From Algisphaera agarilytica (GTDB lineage Bacteria > Planctomycetota > Phycisphaerae > Phycisphaerales > Phycisphaeraceae), in NCBI RefSeq assembly GCF_014207595.1, contig NZ_JACHGY010000001.1:1240001-1304000 (forward strand): 64,000 nt of DNA, in the 5' to 3' direction. A program made the translations under genes and the position numbers. Positions 1 to 8,057 of this stretch are shown here, in pieces. The stretch's first letter is position 1. Each line of letters opens with the position of its first letter. The notes beneath the pieces are model-generated. The model searched no databases and was not told where the DNA came from. It worked only from the letters and a program-made list of their open reading frames with translations.

Positions 1-1
1 G

Positions 2-685
2 TTCGTCGCACAGGCCACGCACGAGCTGCGGACCCCGCTGACCAACATCGGGCTGTACCTCGAACGCGCGATCGACCTCGACGACGACGAAACCGCCGAC
101 CGCGCCGAGTGCCTCAACGTCATCAACCAGGAAGTCCTCCGGCTCGGCCGGGTGGTCGAGGAAGTGCTGTCGGTCTCGGAGATCGAAGCCGGCTCGCTGA
201 AGGTGCGCCACGACGACGTGCGTGTCGACCAGATCATGCAGAGCCTCGAACACGAATACCAGCCGCAGGCTAGGGAAAAAGACATCGACTTGCTGTTCGA
301 TCTGCCGCCGAAGCTTTCGGTGGTGCAGGGCGACCGCGAGAAGATCACCCTCGCACTGCACAACCTGCTGGGCAATGCGATCAAGTACACGCCCGCCGAG
401 GGCAAGGTCCGCGTGCAGCTGCTGGAAGTCGACAACGACATCACCGTCAGCGTCACCGACACCGGCATCGGGATCAACGAAGACGAGCTCAGCAAGGTCT
501 TCGAGAAGTTCTACCGCGCACAGGACGACCGCTTGCAAGGCATCGGCGGCAGCGGGCTCGGGCTCGCGCTGGCACGCGACGTCATCCGCCTGCACGGCGG
601 GGACATCACCGTCGAATCCGAACTCAACAAAGGCAGCACCTTCACGCTGCGTCTGCCGATCAACGCCGCCGTCAGTTCGACCTAA
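2..685 (+). CDS. sensor histidine kinase, C-terminal part (5' end outside window)
   Basis: The frame is open from the left edge, so only the kinase core is visible. The H-box HELRTPLT has its phospho-acceptor His at bases 20-22. It is followed by an HATPase_c domain with N-box NLLGNAIKY, G1 box DTGIGI, F-box FEKFYRA and G2 box GSGLGLALA. All signature residues are intact, so an active autophosphorylating kinase is expected. The sensor region lies upstream. A STAS gene follows after 21 bases and the pilus/secretion operon follows that, so the kinase probably feeds a signal to that machinery or its expression. The receiver protein at 10809 is a possible partner, which is inference only. Confidence 0.93.
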   Translation, partial: FVAQATHELRTPLTNIGLYLERAIDLDDDETADRAECLNVINQEVLRLGRVVEEVLSVSEIEAGSLKVRHDDVRVDQIMQSLEHEYQPQAREKDIDLLFDLPPKLSVVQGDREKITLALHNLLGNAIKYTPAEGKVRVQLLEVDNDITVSVTDTGIGINEDELSKVFEKFYRAQDDRLQGIGGSGLGLALARDVIRLHGGDITVESELNKGSTFTLRLPINAAVSST

Positions 686-706
686 CCCCGAGGAAGCCGC
701 CACGCG

Positions 707-1042
707 ATGCGTATCGACACGCAAAAAGTCGGGGCCGTCACGGTGTTTGAACCCCACGGCCCGATCATCCAGGACGACGCCGAAGTCTTCGGCGGCCGCC
801 TCGACCAGACCCTGCGCTCCAGCATGGGCCGGCTGGTCTTGGACGTCTCGGGCGTGCCGTACCTGGACAGCGCCGGCCTGGAGATCCTCGCCGACGCCGC
901 CAAGTCGCTGCAGCAGACCGGCCAGTCGCTGCGTCTTTCGGGCGCTAACGAAACCCTCCGCACCGTGTTCGACCTCACCGAACTCGCGGGCATGTTCGAC
1001 CACTACCAGGACGTCAACACGGCGGTGAGGAGCTTCCTGTGA
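707..1042 (+). CDS. STAS-domain protein (anti-sigma factor antagonist type)
   Basis: This 111-residue protein consists of a single STAS domain. The motif LDSAGLEIL places Ser55 at the position phosphorylated in SpoIIAA/RsbV-type antagonists. Such proteins take part in partner-switching: they bind an anti-sigma factor or kinase when unphosphorylated. It lies between a histidine kinase and gspE. Its TGA overlaps the GTG start of gspE (1039), so the genes are translationally coupled. No anti-sigma kinase or sigma factor is visible in the window, so its partner is unknown. Confidence 0.88.
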   Translation: MRIDTQKVGAVTVFEPHGPIIQDDAEVFGGRLDQTLRSSMGRLVLDVSGVPYLDSAGLEILADAAKSLQQTGQSLRLSGANETLRTVFDLTELAGMFDHYQDVNTAVRSFL

Positions 1043-2853
1043 GCACCCCACCGACCCCACCGAGTTCTGAAACCTCGCGTTCACCGCGAAACGCCGCGGC
1101 CCGTGCCCGCATCGGGGACCTGCTGCTGCGCGACGGTGCCGTGACGCAGGAACAGCTGCAGGAAGCGCTGGGCAAACAGAAATCCAGCGGCAAGCTGCTG
1201 GGCGAGGTGATGGTCGAGGCGGGCCTGATCAACTCCGGCCAGCTCGTGCACACCCTCGCCGAATCGCTCGGCGTCAAGGGCGTGCAACTCCGCCACGGCC
1301 TGATGGACCCGGCGCTGCTGAAAGTCATCGGGCAAGACGAAGCCGAGCGTCTGCGCGTGATGCCGCTGTTCAAGGTGCACGGCACGATGACGGTCGCGAT
1401 GGCCGAGCCGCAGTCGCTGCCGACGATCGACCGCCTCCGTCAGCTCACGGGTTGCCGGGTGCGTCCGGTGCTCGCGCTCGAGGCCGAGATCCGCGACTTC
1501 ATCAAGCGTTACGCCGGGGACGATGTGGACGTCGATGCGTTTCTGACTTCGTTGGCCGAGACGGACGTCGAGGTCGTCGAACGCGAACAGATCGACGAAG
1601 ACCCCGACGCCAGCCTGGACCGCATGGTCGAGGGCAGCCCGATCGTGAACCTGGTCAACGTGGCGATGCTCACCGCGATCAAGGACGGCGCGAGCGACCT
1701 GCACATCGAGCCCGACAAGAAATCGACGCGCATCCGCTACCGCGTGGACGGCGTGCTGCGAGACCTGATGTCGCCCCCGCCGGGCATGCACAGCGCGATC
1801 GTCTCGCGGGTGAAGGTCATCGGGAAGATGGACATCGCCGAGAAACGCCTGCCGCAGGAAGGCCGGGTGCGCCTCGTCGCCGACGGGCAGGACATCGACC
1901 TGCGTGTGTCGAGCATGCCCACGCTGCTGGGCGAAAAGCTCGTCGTCCGCGTGCTGGACAAGCGCAACCTCCGCGTGCGCATGGAAGACCTGGGCTTCCG
2001 CACCGAAGCGCTCGAATCCTTCAAGACCATGCTGCACCAGCCGCACGGCCTGGTCCTGGTCACCGGTCCGACCGGCAGCGGCAAAACCACCACGCTCTAC
2101 TCCGGCCTGGACCTGCTGCGTTCACCCGAACACAACATCGTCACCGTTGAAGACCCCGTGGAATATCAGCTCGACCTGATCAACCAGATCCAGGTCAACG
2201 AACAGGTCGGCCTCAGCTTCGCCAAGGCGCTGCGTTCGATCCTGCGCCAGGACCCCGACGTGATCATGATCGGCGAGATCCGCGACCACGAGACCGCCCG
2301 CGTCGCCGTGCAGGCTGCGCTCACCGGCCACCTCGTCCTCGCCACGCTGCACACCAACGACGCGCCGGGCGCGGTCGCCCGTCTCCTGGACATGGGCATC
2401 GAGCCCTACCTGCTCAGCGGCGCGCTCAACGGCGTCGTCGCCCAGCGGCTAGCGCGGACCGTCTGCCCGCACTGCAAGACCAAGTACTACCCGACGGAAG
2501 ACGCGCTCGCCGACGCCGAGATCCCCGACATGAGCGGCAAGCCGTTCGCGCGCGGCACGGGCTGTGCCAAGTGCCACAACTCGGGCATGCTCGGGCGATG
2601 CGGCCTGTACGAAGTCATGGAAATCTCTCCCGCGCTGCGTCGCTTCGTGCACCGCGGCGCAGCGTCGCACGAGATCCGAGAAGCCTGGCAGAAAGAAGGC
2701 GGCCGAACGCTGCGGCAGGAAGGCGTGGAGATCGCGCAGCGTGGCGACTGCAGCCTCGAAGAAATCCTGCGTGTGACCCACAACGACGACCTGAGCGAGC
2801 CCGAGGAAGGCACGGACCCTCCGTCCGCTGAACAACGGAGGGCCGCGGGTTGA
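1039..2853 (+). CDS. type II secretion/type IV pilus assembly ATPase, GspE/PilB family
   Basis: This 604-residue cytoplasmic hexameric ATPase powers pseudopilus or pilus assembly. An N-terminal GspE/MshEN domain (about residues 20-160) precedes the ATPase domain. The Walker A motif GPTGSGKTT is at residues 343-351, and the Walker B stretch DVIMIGE ends at Glu413. His-box residues (TLHTN) and the zinc-binding pairs CPHC (476-479) and CAKC (509-512) are all present. It is therefore a complete PilB/GspE ATPase, unlike the paralogue at 27706. It starts with GTG inside the STAS stop codon, and its own stop overlaps the TTG start of the next gene. A secretin gene would settle GspE versus PilB, and none is in the window. 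Confidence 0.95.
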   Translation: MSTPPTPPSSETSRSPRNAAARARIGDLLLRDGAVTQEQLQEALGKQKSSGKLLGEVMVEAGLINSGQLVHTLAESLGVKGVQLRHGLMDPALLKVIGQDEAERLRVMPLFKVHGTMTVAMAEPQSLPTIDRLRQLTGCRVRPVLALEAEIRDFIKRYAGDDVDVDAFLTSLAETDVEVVEREQIDEDPDASLDRMVEGSPIVNLVNVAMLTAIKDGASDLHIEPDKKSTRIRYRVDGVLRDLMSPPPGMHSAIVSRVKVIGKMDIAEKRLPQEGRVRLVADGQDIDLRVSSMPTLLGEKLVVRVLDKRNLRVRMEDLGFRTEALESFKTMLHQPHGLVLVTGPTGSGKTTTLYSGLDLLRSPEHNIVTVEDPVEYQLDLINQIQVNEQVGLSFAKALRSILRQDPDVIMIGEIRDHETARVAVQAALTGHLVLATLHTNDAPGAVARLLDMGIEPYLLSGALNGVVAQRLARTVCPHCKTKYYPTEDALADAEIPDMSGKPFARGTGCAKCHNSGMLGRCGLYEVMEISPALRRFVHRGAASHEIREAWQKEGGRTLRQEGVEIAQRGDCSLEEILRVTHNDDLSEPEEGTDPPSAEQRRAAG

Positions 2854-3995
2854 GCACGATGCCCACGACCATCTCGACCGCCCGCCGGGCCAAGCCGACG
2901 GCCAAGCCGAGTAAGGCCGACCGAGGCCCGCGCTTGTCGCTGAGCGCCCGCTACCACCGCCAGCGGAACCTGCTGTTCGTCGCCCGGCAGATGCAGGTGT
3001 TGCTCGCCTCAGGCACGCCGGTGGTGTCGGTGCTCGAAGGGATCGAACGTCAGACGAAGGACGAGCTGTGGCGGGACGCGATCGCGGGTGTGCGGCGCAG
3101 CGTGGAAGAAGGCGCAAACCTCTCAGCCGCGATGGCGCAGTACCCGCACCTGTTCGACCGCGTGTTCCGCAGCCTGATCGAAGCGGGCGAGACCGCCGGC
3201 AAGCTGCCGGAGATGCTCGATCGGCTCGTCAAGCTGACGCAGAAAGATATCCAGATGCGCAGCGGCATCCTCGGCGCGCTGCTCTACCCCGCGATCCTGC
3301 TGACGGTGGTGGTCGTGGTGTTGTGCATCACGCTGATCGTGGTGGTGCCACGCTTCACGCTGCTGTTTGAATCGCTGAGTGTGCCCATCCCCCCGACCAC
3401 GCAGGCGACGGTGTTCGCCAGCGAGGTGTTGCGCGGCTACTGGTGGGCGGTGCTTACCGTCCTGATTGGCGGGGGCGTGGGTCTGTTCTTCTGGCTGCGG
3501 ACCGACGGCGGCCAACAGGCGCTGCACACCTTGGCGATCCGCATGCCGATCATCGGCAAGCTGACCCAGAGCTTTGTCACCGCCCGCATCGTGCGCCTGC
3601 TGGGCGTGCTCATGAACAGCCACCTGCCGCTGCTGCAGACGCTGGAGCTGGTGAAAGCCTCGGCCGGCAACCGGCACTACGCCGCACTGATCACCCGCGC
3701 CGAGCAGGCCGTGGGCCAGGGCGAGCCGGTAAGCAGCGCGTTCAACAACCCCGAGCTGATCACCCCTTCGGTGTACGAAGCGTTCCGCAGCGGCGAAGCC
3801 AGCGGGCGGATCGCACCGTCGCTGATCACCGTGGCCGACTTCCTCGAAGAAGAGAACGACGTGATCGTGCGTTCGCTGACCAAGATCCTCGAGCCGTTGA
3901 TCCTCATCGTGCTCGGCGGGATGGTCGGGCTGCTGGCGGTGAGTATGTTCATGCCGCTGTTCGACCTGACCGCGATGGCGGGAGGTGGCCAATGA
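2850..3995 (+). CDS. inner-membrane platform protein, GspF/PilC family
   Basis: This 381-residue protein has two T2SSF domains (about residues 45-165 and 250-370) and hydrophobic segments at about 145-170, 200-220 and 345-370. Members of this family form the inner-membrane platform that transmits ATPase motion to the growing pilus. The TTG start at 2850 overlaps the gspE stop; an ATG three codons later (2859) is the alternative. The stop overlaps the pilM ATG (3992). A second family member lies at 43591. Confidence 0.93.
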   Translation: MSTMPTTISTARRAKPTAKPSKADRGPRLSLSARYHRQRNLLFVARQMQVLLASGTPVVSVLEGIERQTKDELWRDAIAGVRRSVEEGANLSAAMAQYPHLFDRVFRSLIEAGETAGKLPEMLDRLVKLTQKDIQMRSGILGALLYPAILLTVVVVVLCITLIVVVPRFTLLFESLSVPIPPTTQATVFASEVLRGYWWAVLTVLIGGGVGLFFWLRTDGGQQALHTLAIRMPIIGKLTQSFVTARIVRLLGVLMNSHLPLLQTLELVKASAGNRHYAALITRAEQAVGQGEPVSSAFNNPELITPSVYEAFRSGEASGRIAPSLITVADFLEEENDVIVRSLTKILEPLILIVLGGMVGLLAVSMFMPLFDLTAMAGGGQ

Positions 3996-5014
3996 TCGGA
4001 CGCACCCCCACCACCCCGATCGGCCTGGACCTGGGCGACACCGTGCTGCGCGCGGTGCAACTGGAACAGCGCAACTGCCGTTGGGAAGCGCGCGACGCGA
4101 TCGAGATGTCGCGGCTATATCCCGGCCAACCGTTCAATGAAGACGAAGCGCGACGCCTCGCCGCGGTGTTGTCGCGCCGCTCGTTCGTAGGACAGTCGCT
4201 GGTGGTCTCGCTGCCCAACGGCGAGCTGATCCGCGGGCTGGTCGAAGTCAACGGCAAGACCGAAGACGGCCCGATGTTCGAAGCGGCTCTCGAGATCGAA
4301 CGCACCCACGCGCTGGAACCCGGCACGTATGAACTCGCGGCGTGGCTGCCCCCCGCCTCGGGCAACCGCCGGCAGACCGCGGTGTGCGTCAACGGCTGCA
4401 AGCACGCCACCTCCACCGCGCTGCTCGACGCGTTTGAGTCGGCGGGGTTGACGGTCCTGGCGTTGGATAGCCGGGCGTGCGCGATCGGCCGGGTGCTCGA
4501 ACCGCCGCGCCAAGGCCAACCGCAGCTGACCGCCGTGCTGGACATCGAGGCCGAGAACACCGAACTCACGCTAATCCACGACGGCAACGTGGTCTACCAA
4601 CGCGCGCTGCTCGACTCCGGCTTGAATCAAGCCGCGAAACGCCTGGCAGACCACGGCCTTTCGGAAACGTCGGCCCGGTACAGCCTGTCCACGTTCGGGT
4701 TGGCCCACGTCGAACACGACTACGCCGAGCCGGTCCGCAAAGCTTTGGCTGGATTTGTCCGCGGGCTGGTGCAGGAAGCCGAGCCCGCGCTCGACTACGC
4801 TGCGCGGATCTACACCGATCTACCGATCGAACGGCTCGCCGTGGTTGGCTGCGGCGCCGCCGTGCCCGCGCTGGGGTATGAGCTGCAGCAACAGCTGCGC
4901 TTGGCCACGCCAGCCAAGCCGATCGAAGTGGCGTCGCTGGACCAGGCCGCGGCTTTCGCGGTCGCTTTGGGGATGGCTCTGCATCCCGAGGAGGTCGCAT
5001 GGGCAGCGGCGTAA
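3992..5014 (+). CDS. pilM: PilM-like actin-fold pilus assembly ATPase
   Basis: This 340-residue protein opens with the actin/ASKHA phosphate-binding motif GLDLGDTVLRAVQL. A later DIEAENTELTLIHDGNVVYQR stretch matches the second phosphate loop region of PilM. PilM is a cytoplasmic ring protein that binds the N-terminal tail of PilN. The gene starts at an ATG that overlaps the gspF stop. It overlaps the next gene, which does carry a PilM-docking tail. An alternative view is the cytoplasmic half of GspL, which has the same fold. Confidence 0.85.
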   Translation: MIGRTPTTPIGLDLGDTVLRAVQLEQRNCRWEARDAIEMSRLYPGQPFNEDEARRLAAVLSRRSFVGQSLVVSLPNGELIRGLVEVNGKTEDGPMFEAALEIERTHALEPGTYELAAWLPPASGNRRQTAVCVNGCKHATSTALLDAFESAGLTVLALDSRACAIGRVLEPPRQGQPQLTAVLDIEAENTELTLIHDGNVVYQRALLDSGLNQAAKRLADHGLSETSARYSLSTFGLAHVEHDYAEPVRKALAGFVRGLVQEAEPALDYAARIYTDLPIERLAVVGCGAAVPALGYELQQQLRLATPAKPIEVASLDQAAAFAVALGMALHPEEVAWAAA

Positions 5015-5589
5015 ACCTCATCCCCGCACCGATCCTCGCCCGCCGCAAAGAACGGCGCCGCGTCGGCCATGGCCTGACCGCCACCGCGGTCTACCTGTCG
5101 CTGCTGTTCGTCGCGACCACGGGCTATCTCACGCTCAACCCGCCCCGCTCGACCGAGGCCGCCACGCAGACGCTGGCGGTCGACACCGAGCATGTCGCGG
5201 TCTTGCGCAAGCAGGTCGATACGCTCAAGCGTGACCTGGTCGAGGCCAACCACCAACTCGCGGGCAGTCGTGTGTTGTCCGAGCGTCCCGACTGGAGCAC
5301 GCTGCTACGGCTGATCGCACAGGCCGCCGGGCCGGACGTGGTGCTGCATGATTTCTCGCTGGGCACCACCGGCCCCACGATCGAAGCGGGCGCGTGGGTC
5401 ACCCTCGGCGGCATCGCCGCAGACCCGTGGACCGTCTCGTCGTTTGCCCTGCGTCTGGAAGACGCCAAGTTGTTTGACGTCGTGAAGATCGAATCGTCGC
5501 GGCGCGAGCCCTTCCGCGATCGCACCGCCACGGCGTTTGTCCTGCGTTGCGAACTGCACGAATCCGGCCAAGCCGAGGGGGGACCGTGA
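4999..5589 (+). CDS. pilN: PilN-like pilus alignment protein
   Basis: This 196-residue bitopic protein has a short cytoplasmic N-terminus containing VNLIP, which corresponds to the PilN motif (INLLP) that docks into PilM. A transmembrane helix follows at about residues 30-50, then a coiled-coil stretch (about 60-95) and a periplasmic ferredoxin-like domain. The start ATG lies inside the end of pilM, and its TGA shares a base with the ATG of the following gene. Order and architecture match the pilM-pilN-pilO block that links the inner-membrane platform to the secretin. Confidence 0.82.
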   Translation: MGSGVNLIPAPILARRKERRRVGHGLTATAVYLSLLFVATTGYLTLNPPRSTEAATQTLAVDTEHVAVLRKQVDTLKRDLVEANHQLAGSRVLSERPDWSTLLRLIAQAAGPDVVLHDFSLGTTGPTIEAGAWVTLGGIAADPWTVSSFALRLEDAKLFDVVKIESSRREPFRDRTATAFVLRCELHESGQAEGGP

Positions 5590-6179
5590 TGCCGATTAGC
5601 CTGAAACAACAGCCCGCGTGGTTGATCTCGAGCGGCGGCGTGATCGCGGCCGTGGCGTTGACGTGGATGGCCTACGCCTGGGTCGTCGCGCCCAACCACG
5701 AGCGTGCCAGCGAAGCCCAAGCCATCAACGCCGCCGCGGAGAACGAGCGTCGGACCGCCGAGCAGCTCGAGGCCCAACTCAACGTGTTGGTGGAGAAGAT
5801 GGCCCAGCGCCGCGAAGCCCTCGACTCGATGCCCGTGAAGCTCGGCGATCGGCGTCAGCTGAACCGACAGATCGCGTCGCTGATCGAGCTGGCGCAGGCC
5901 CAGGGCGTGGAAGTCTTGCAGCTCCAGCCGGGCGTGACCACGCCGGGCGAGAACTACGACCTGACCGCCCTGCGACTCGAAGCGCAGGCCGGGTTCCCCG
6001 CGTACCTGGCCTACCTCGATGCGCTGCACGAGTCGTTCCCCGACATCAGCGTGGTGGGTATGCGGCTCAAGAGCAACCCCCGCGATGCGAACCCGTTGCC
6101 GCGTGCGGATCTGAACCTGGTGTGGTTCACGGCGGTGGATGAAGCGATGCTGAGCCTCCAGGCGGCCGGGGACCGATAA
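5589..6179 (+). CDS. pilO: PilO-like pilus alignment protein
   Basis: This 196-residue protein has one N-terminal transmembrane helix (about residues 10-30), a coiled coil rich in Glu, Arg and Gln (about 35-75), and a compact periplasmic domain. That is the PilO/GspM architecture. I chose the ATG at 5589 because it sits in a TGATG overlap with pilN; an upstream in-frame start at 5547 would lie inside pilN. It is expected to heterodimerise with the PilN-like product. Sequence conservation in this family is low, so the call rests on architecture and gene order. Confidence 0.78.
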   Translation: MPISLKQQPAWLISSGGVIAAVALTWMAYAWVVAPNHERASEAQAINAAAENERRTAEQLEAQLNVLVEKMAQRREALDSMPVKLGDRRQLNRQIASLIELAQAQGVEVLQLQPGVTTPGENYDLTALRLEAQAGFPAYLAYLDALHESFPDISVVGMRLKSNPRDANPLPRADLNLVWFTAVDEAMLSLQAAGDR

Positions 6180-6247
6180 AAGAATTTGCACCGCAGGGAG
6201 CGAAATCGACTTGCCTCGGGGTGAGCTGTATCGATTTCTTGGGTGTT

Positions 6248-6808
6248 ATGGCACTCACCAAAGAGCGCAAAATCCTGATCACCGTCGCGGGCGTGGCCTG
6301 CGGCATCTTACTGCTGGACAGGGTCATGCTCGGCGGATCGATGGGCGGCCCCACCCCGGCCCAGGCCGCGGGCCCGAGCGTCGCGGTCGTTGCGCCGGCG
6401 GCTCCCGCAGCCGTGACGCCCGCCGCGACGGACGTGGTGGCCCTGGACCTCACCGGCTCGCCGCAGGACACCACCTCGCTGGCTCAGCGCCTCTCGCGTG
6501 CCGGCAAGCACCTGCCCGAGGCGACCCCCGATGCGTTCCGCCCGTCGGCCCGGTGGCACAACCCCGCCCCGGCTTCGCCCGGTGCTGCGCCGGCCCGGCC
6601 GGATTTTGACCCCCGCGCCTTTGCCGACCGCAACCCGCTCGACGCGGTGTACGCCAGCCCCCAAGGGGCCTACGCCATGATCGACGGCCAGGCCACCCGC
6701 CTGGGCGAGGTCCGCGACGGCATGACCCTCACCGACATCGGCGACCGCTGGGTCGTCTGGTCCGGCGGCGGGGTGAAGGTCAAAGTCCATCTCGATCCGG
6801 TTCGCTGA
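6248..6808 (+). CDS. membrane-anchored protein of the pilus operon, GspB/PilP-like C-terminal domain
   Basis: This is a protein of about 186 residues. It has a transmembrane anchor near residues 9-22, a long Ala/Pro-rich linker, and a small C-terminal beta domain starting around NPLDAVYASPQGAYAMIDGQ. The domain continues with LGEVRDGMTLTDIGDRWVVWSGGG. This layout resembles the GspB, GspC and PilP proteins that bridge the inner membrane to the secretin. Neither this ATG nor the in-frame GTG at 6221 has a convincing ribosome site; I preferred the ATG because it gives a basic N-terminus followed by the helix. It sits 68 bases after pilO and probably belongs to the same operon. Confidence 0.62.
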   Translation: MALTKERKILITVAGVACGILLLDRVMLGGSMGGPTPAQAAGPSVAVVAPAAPAAVTPAATDVVALDLTGSPQDTTSLAQRLSRAGKHLPEATPDAFRPSARWHNPAPASPGAAPARPDFDPRAFADRNPLDAVYASPQGAYAMIDGQATRLGEVRDGMTLTDIGDRWVVWSGGGVKVKVHLDPVR

Positions 6809-6863
6809 AGTTTTCCTATTTTTCGTAGCCGATTTTTCTATTCCGGCCTACGTCCGAATCCAA

Positions 6864-6895
6864 GTTATTGCGTGCAGTTCCGGTCAAGCAATAAC
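6864..6895. other. inverted repeat upstream of the major pilin
   Basis: Perfect 8-bp inverted repeat GTTATTGC / GCAATAAC separated by 16 bases (6872-6887), in the 179-base gap before the pilin-like gene at 6988. No T-run follows, so it is more likely an operator or 5' leader structure than a terminator. Confidence 0.5.
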
Positions 6896-6987
6896 AGGTT
6901 ATCCCCGATGACTCTATCAGCACCTGGGGGTTGGACGACTTTCGATGAAGACGTCCGTTCAATGCTCAGCAACACTTGGAGAATGAA

Positions 6988-7455
6988 ATGTACGCCAACC
7001 CGAACGCCCGTGGATTCAGCCTGGTCGAACTCGTGATCGTTGTGGTCATCGTGGGCCTGCTGGCCGCCATCGCCATCCCCCGCTTCAGCCGCGGCGCTGC
7101 GGGTGCCACCGACTCGGCCCTGAGCGGTGACCTGGCCGTCCTGCGTAACGCCATCGAGATGTACGGCGCCGAGCACAACGGCACCTACCCCCTCGCCGCG
7201 ACGTTTGAAGCCCAACTGACTCAATACACCAAGCTCGACGGCTCGACCAGCGCCACCAAGGACGCCGACTTCCCATACGGCCCCTACCTCCACGCGGTCC
7301 CCGCGCTGAAGGTCGGCGCGGCTGCGGGCGGCACCGGCATCAAGGCCGTCACCGCTGCACCCACCCTCGAAGACGCAGACACCTCCGTCGGCTGGCTCTA
7401 CAACCAGACAACGGGCCAGATCTACGCCAACGACACCACCAACATCGCACGATAA
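6988..7455 (+). CDS. major type IV pilin / major pseudopilin (GspG/PilA type)
   Basis: This 155-residue prepilin has a short leader ending in Gly9. The mature N-terminus is FSLVELVIVVVIVGLLAA, with the conserved Glu5 needed for methylation and assembly. A short globular domain rich in small residues follows. I chose the ATG at 6988 because GGAG (6977-6980) lies six bases upstream; the TTG at 6976 would overlap that ribosome site. It has its own upstream gap containing an inverted repeat and is followed by a strong terminator at 7496. It is therefore likely transcribed as a separate, abundant mRNA, as expected for the main fibre subunit. Confidence 0.92.
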   Translation: MYANPNARGFSLVELVIVVVIVGLLAAIAIPRFSRGAAGATDSALSGDLAVLRNAIEMYGAEHNGTYPLAATFEAQLTQYTKLDGSTSATKDADFPYGPYLHAVPALKVGAAAGGTGIKAVTAAPTLEDADTSVGWLYNQTTGQIYANDTTNIAR

Positions 7456-7495
7456 CGCACCCGGGCCACTTCACGCCCGAGTCATCAGCCGTATC

Positions 7496-7529
7496 ACGGC
7501 GACACGGCCCACCGCCGTGTCGCCGTTTT
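7496..7529 (+). terminator. strong intrinsic terminator after the major pilin
   Basis: A perfect 12-bp GC-rich stem, CGGCGACACGGC (7497-7508) and its complement (7514-7525), has a 5-base loop and is followed by TTTTCGTTT. It separates the pilin-like gene at 6988 from the minor pilin genes. Confidence 0.9.
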
Positions 7530-7568
7530 CGTTTCCCGCACCGCCGCGCGTTGGCCACGAGGAACCCC

Positions 7569-8057
7569 GTGCACACATCCGCGAAGCCTCCCATCCCGTG
7601 CCGCGTCGCCCGCCCCGGTTTCAGCCTGGTCGAGCTGGTACTCACGCTGATCATCATCGGCCTCGTCGCGGCGATGGCGGTACCCCGCTACGGCGAAGCG
7701 CAGGCCCGCTACCGCGCCGACGCCGCGGCCCAGCGTGTGGTCGCCAACCTGGAAAACGCCCAGACGCAGGCCGCCAGCTCGAGCGGCGACATCACCGTGT
7801 GGTTCCGCGTCTACCTGGACATCTTCGAGATCACCGCCAACGCCTCGGCCGACAACGCGGAGCTGATCTATCAGACCCACCTGTCAGAAGACCCCTACTT
7901 CTGCGACATCACCGAGGCCGACTTCGGCGGGAACCACTTCGTGGTCTTCGACGGGTTCGGCAAGCCCAACACCGGCGGCACCGCCACGCTGGAGGTCGGC
8001 GGGCTGACGCGGACCATCACGCTCGACCCCGACACCGGAAAGGCGACGATCCAATGA
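7569..8057 (+). CDS. minor pseudopilin, GspH/FimT-like
   Basis: This 162-residue prepilin has the cleavage motif PG/FSLVELVLTLIIIGLVAAMAVP followed by a small globular domain. A GTG start at 7569 is preferred because GAGG (7559-7562) lies six bases upstream; the in-frame TTG at 7551 has no such site. Its stop overlaps the ATG of the next pseudopilin. Minor pseudopilins of this kind prime assembly or form the tip. The short extended domain containing DPYFCDITEADFGGNHFVVFDGFG resembles GspH/FimT proteins. Confidence 0.88.
   Translation: MHTSAKPPIPCRVARPGFSLVELVLTLIIIGLVAAMAVPRYGEAQARYRADAAAQRVVANLENAQTQAASSSGDITVWFRVYLDIFEITANASADNAELIYQTHLSEDPYFCDITEADFGGNHFVVFDGFGKPNTGGTATLEVGGLTRTITLDPDTGKATIQ

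Noticed and set aside
3443-3991. In-frame upstream extension of the PilM-like gene
   Set aside because: The extension lies over the GspF gene in another frame; the PilM domain starts at the ATG at 3992.
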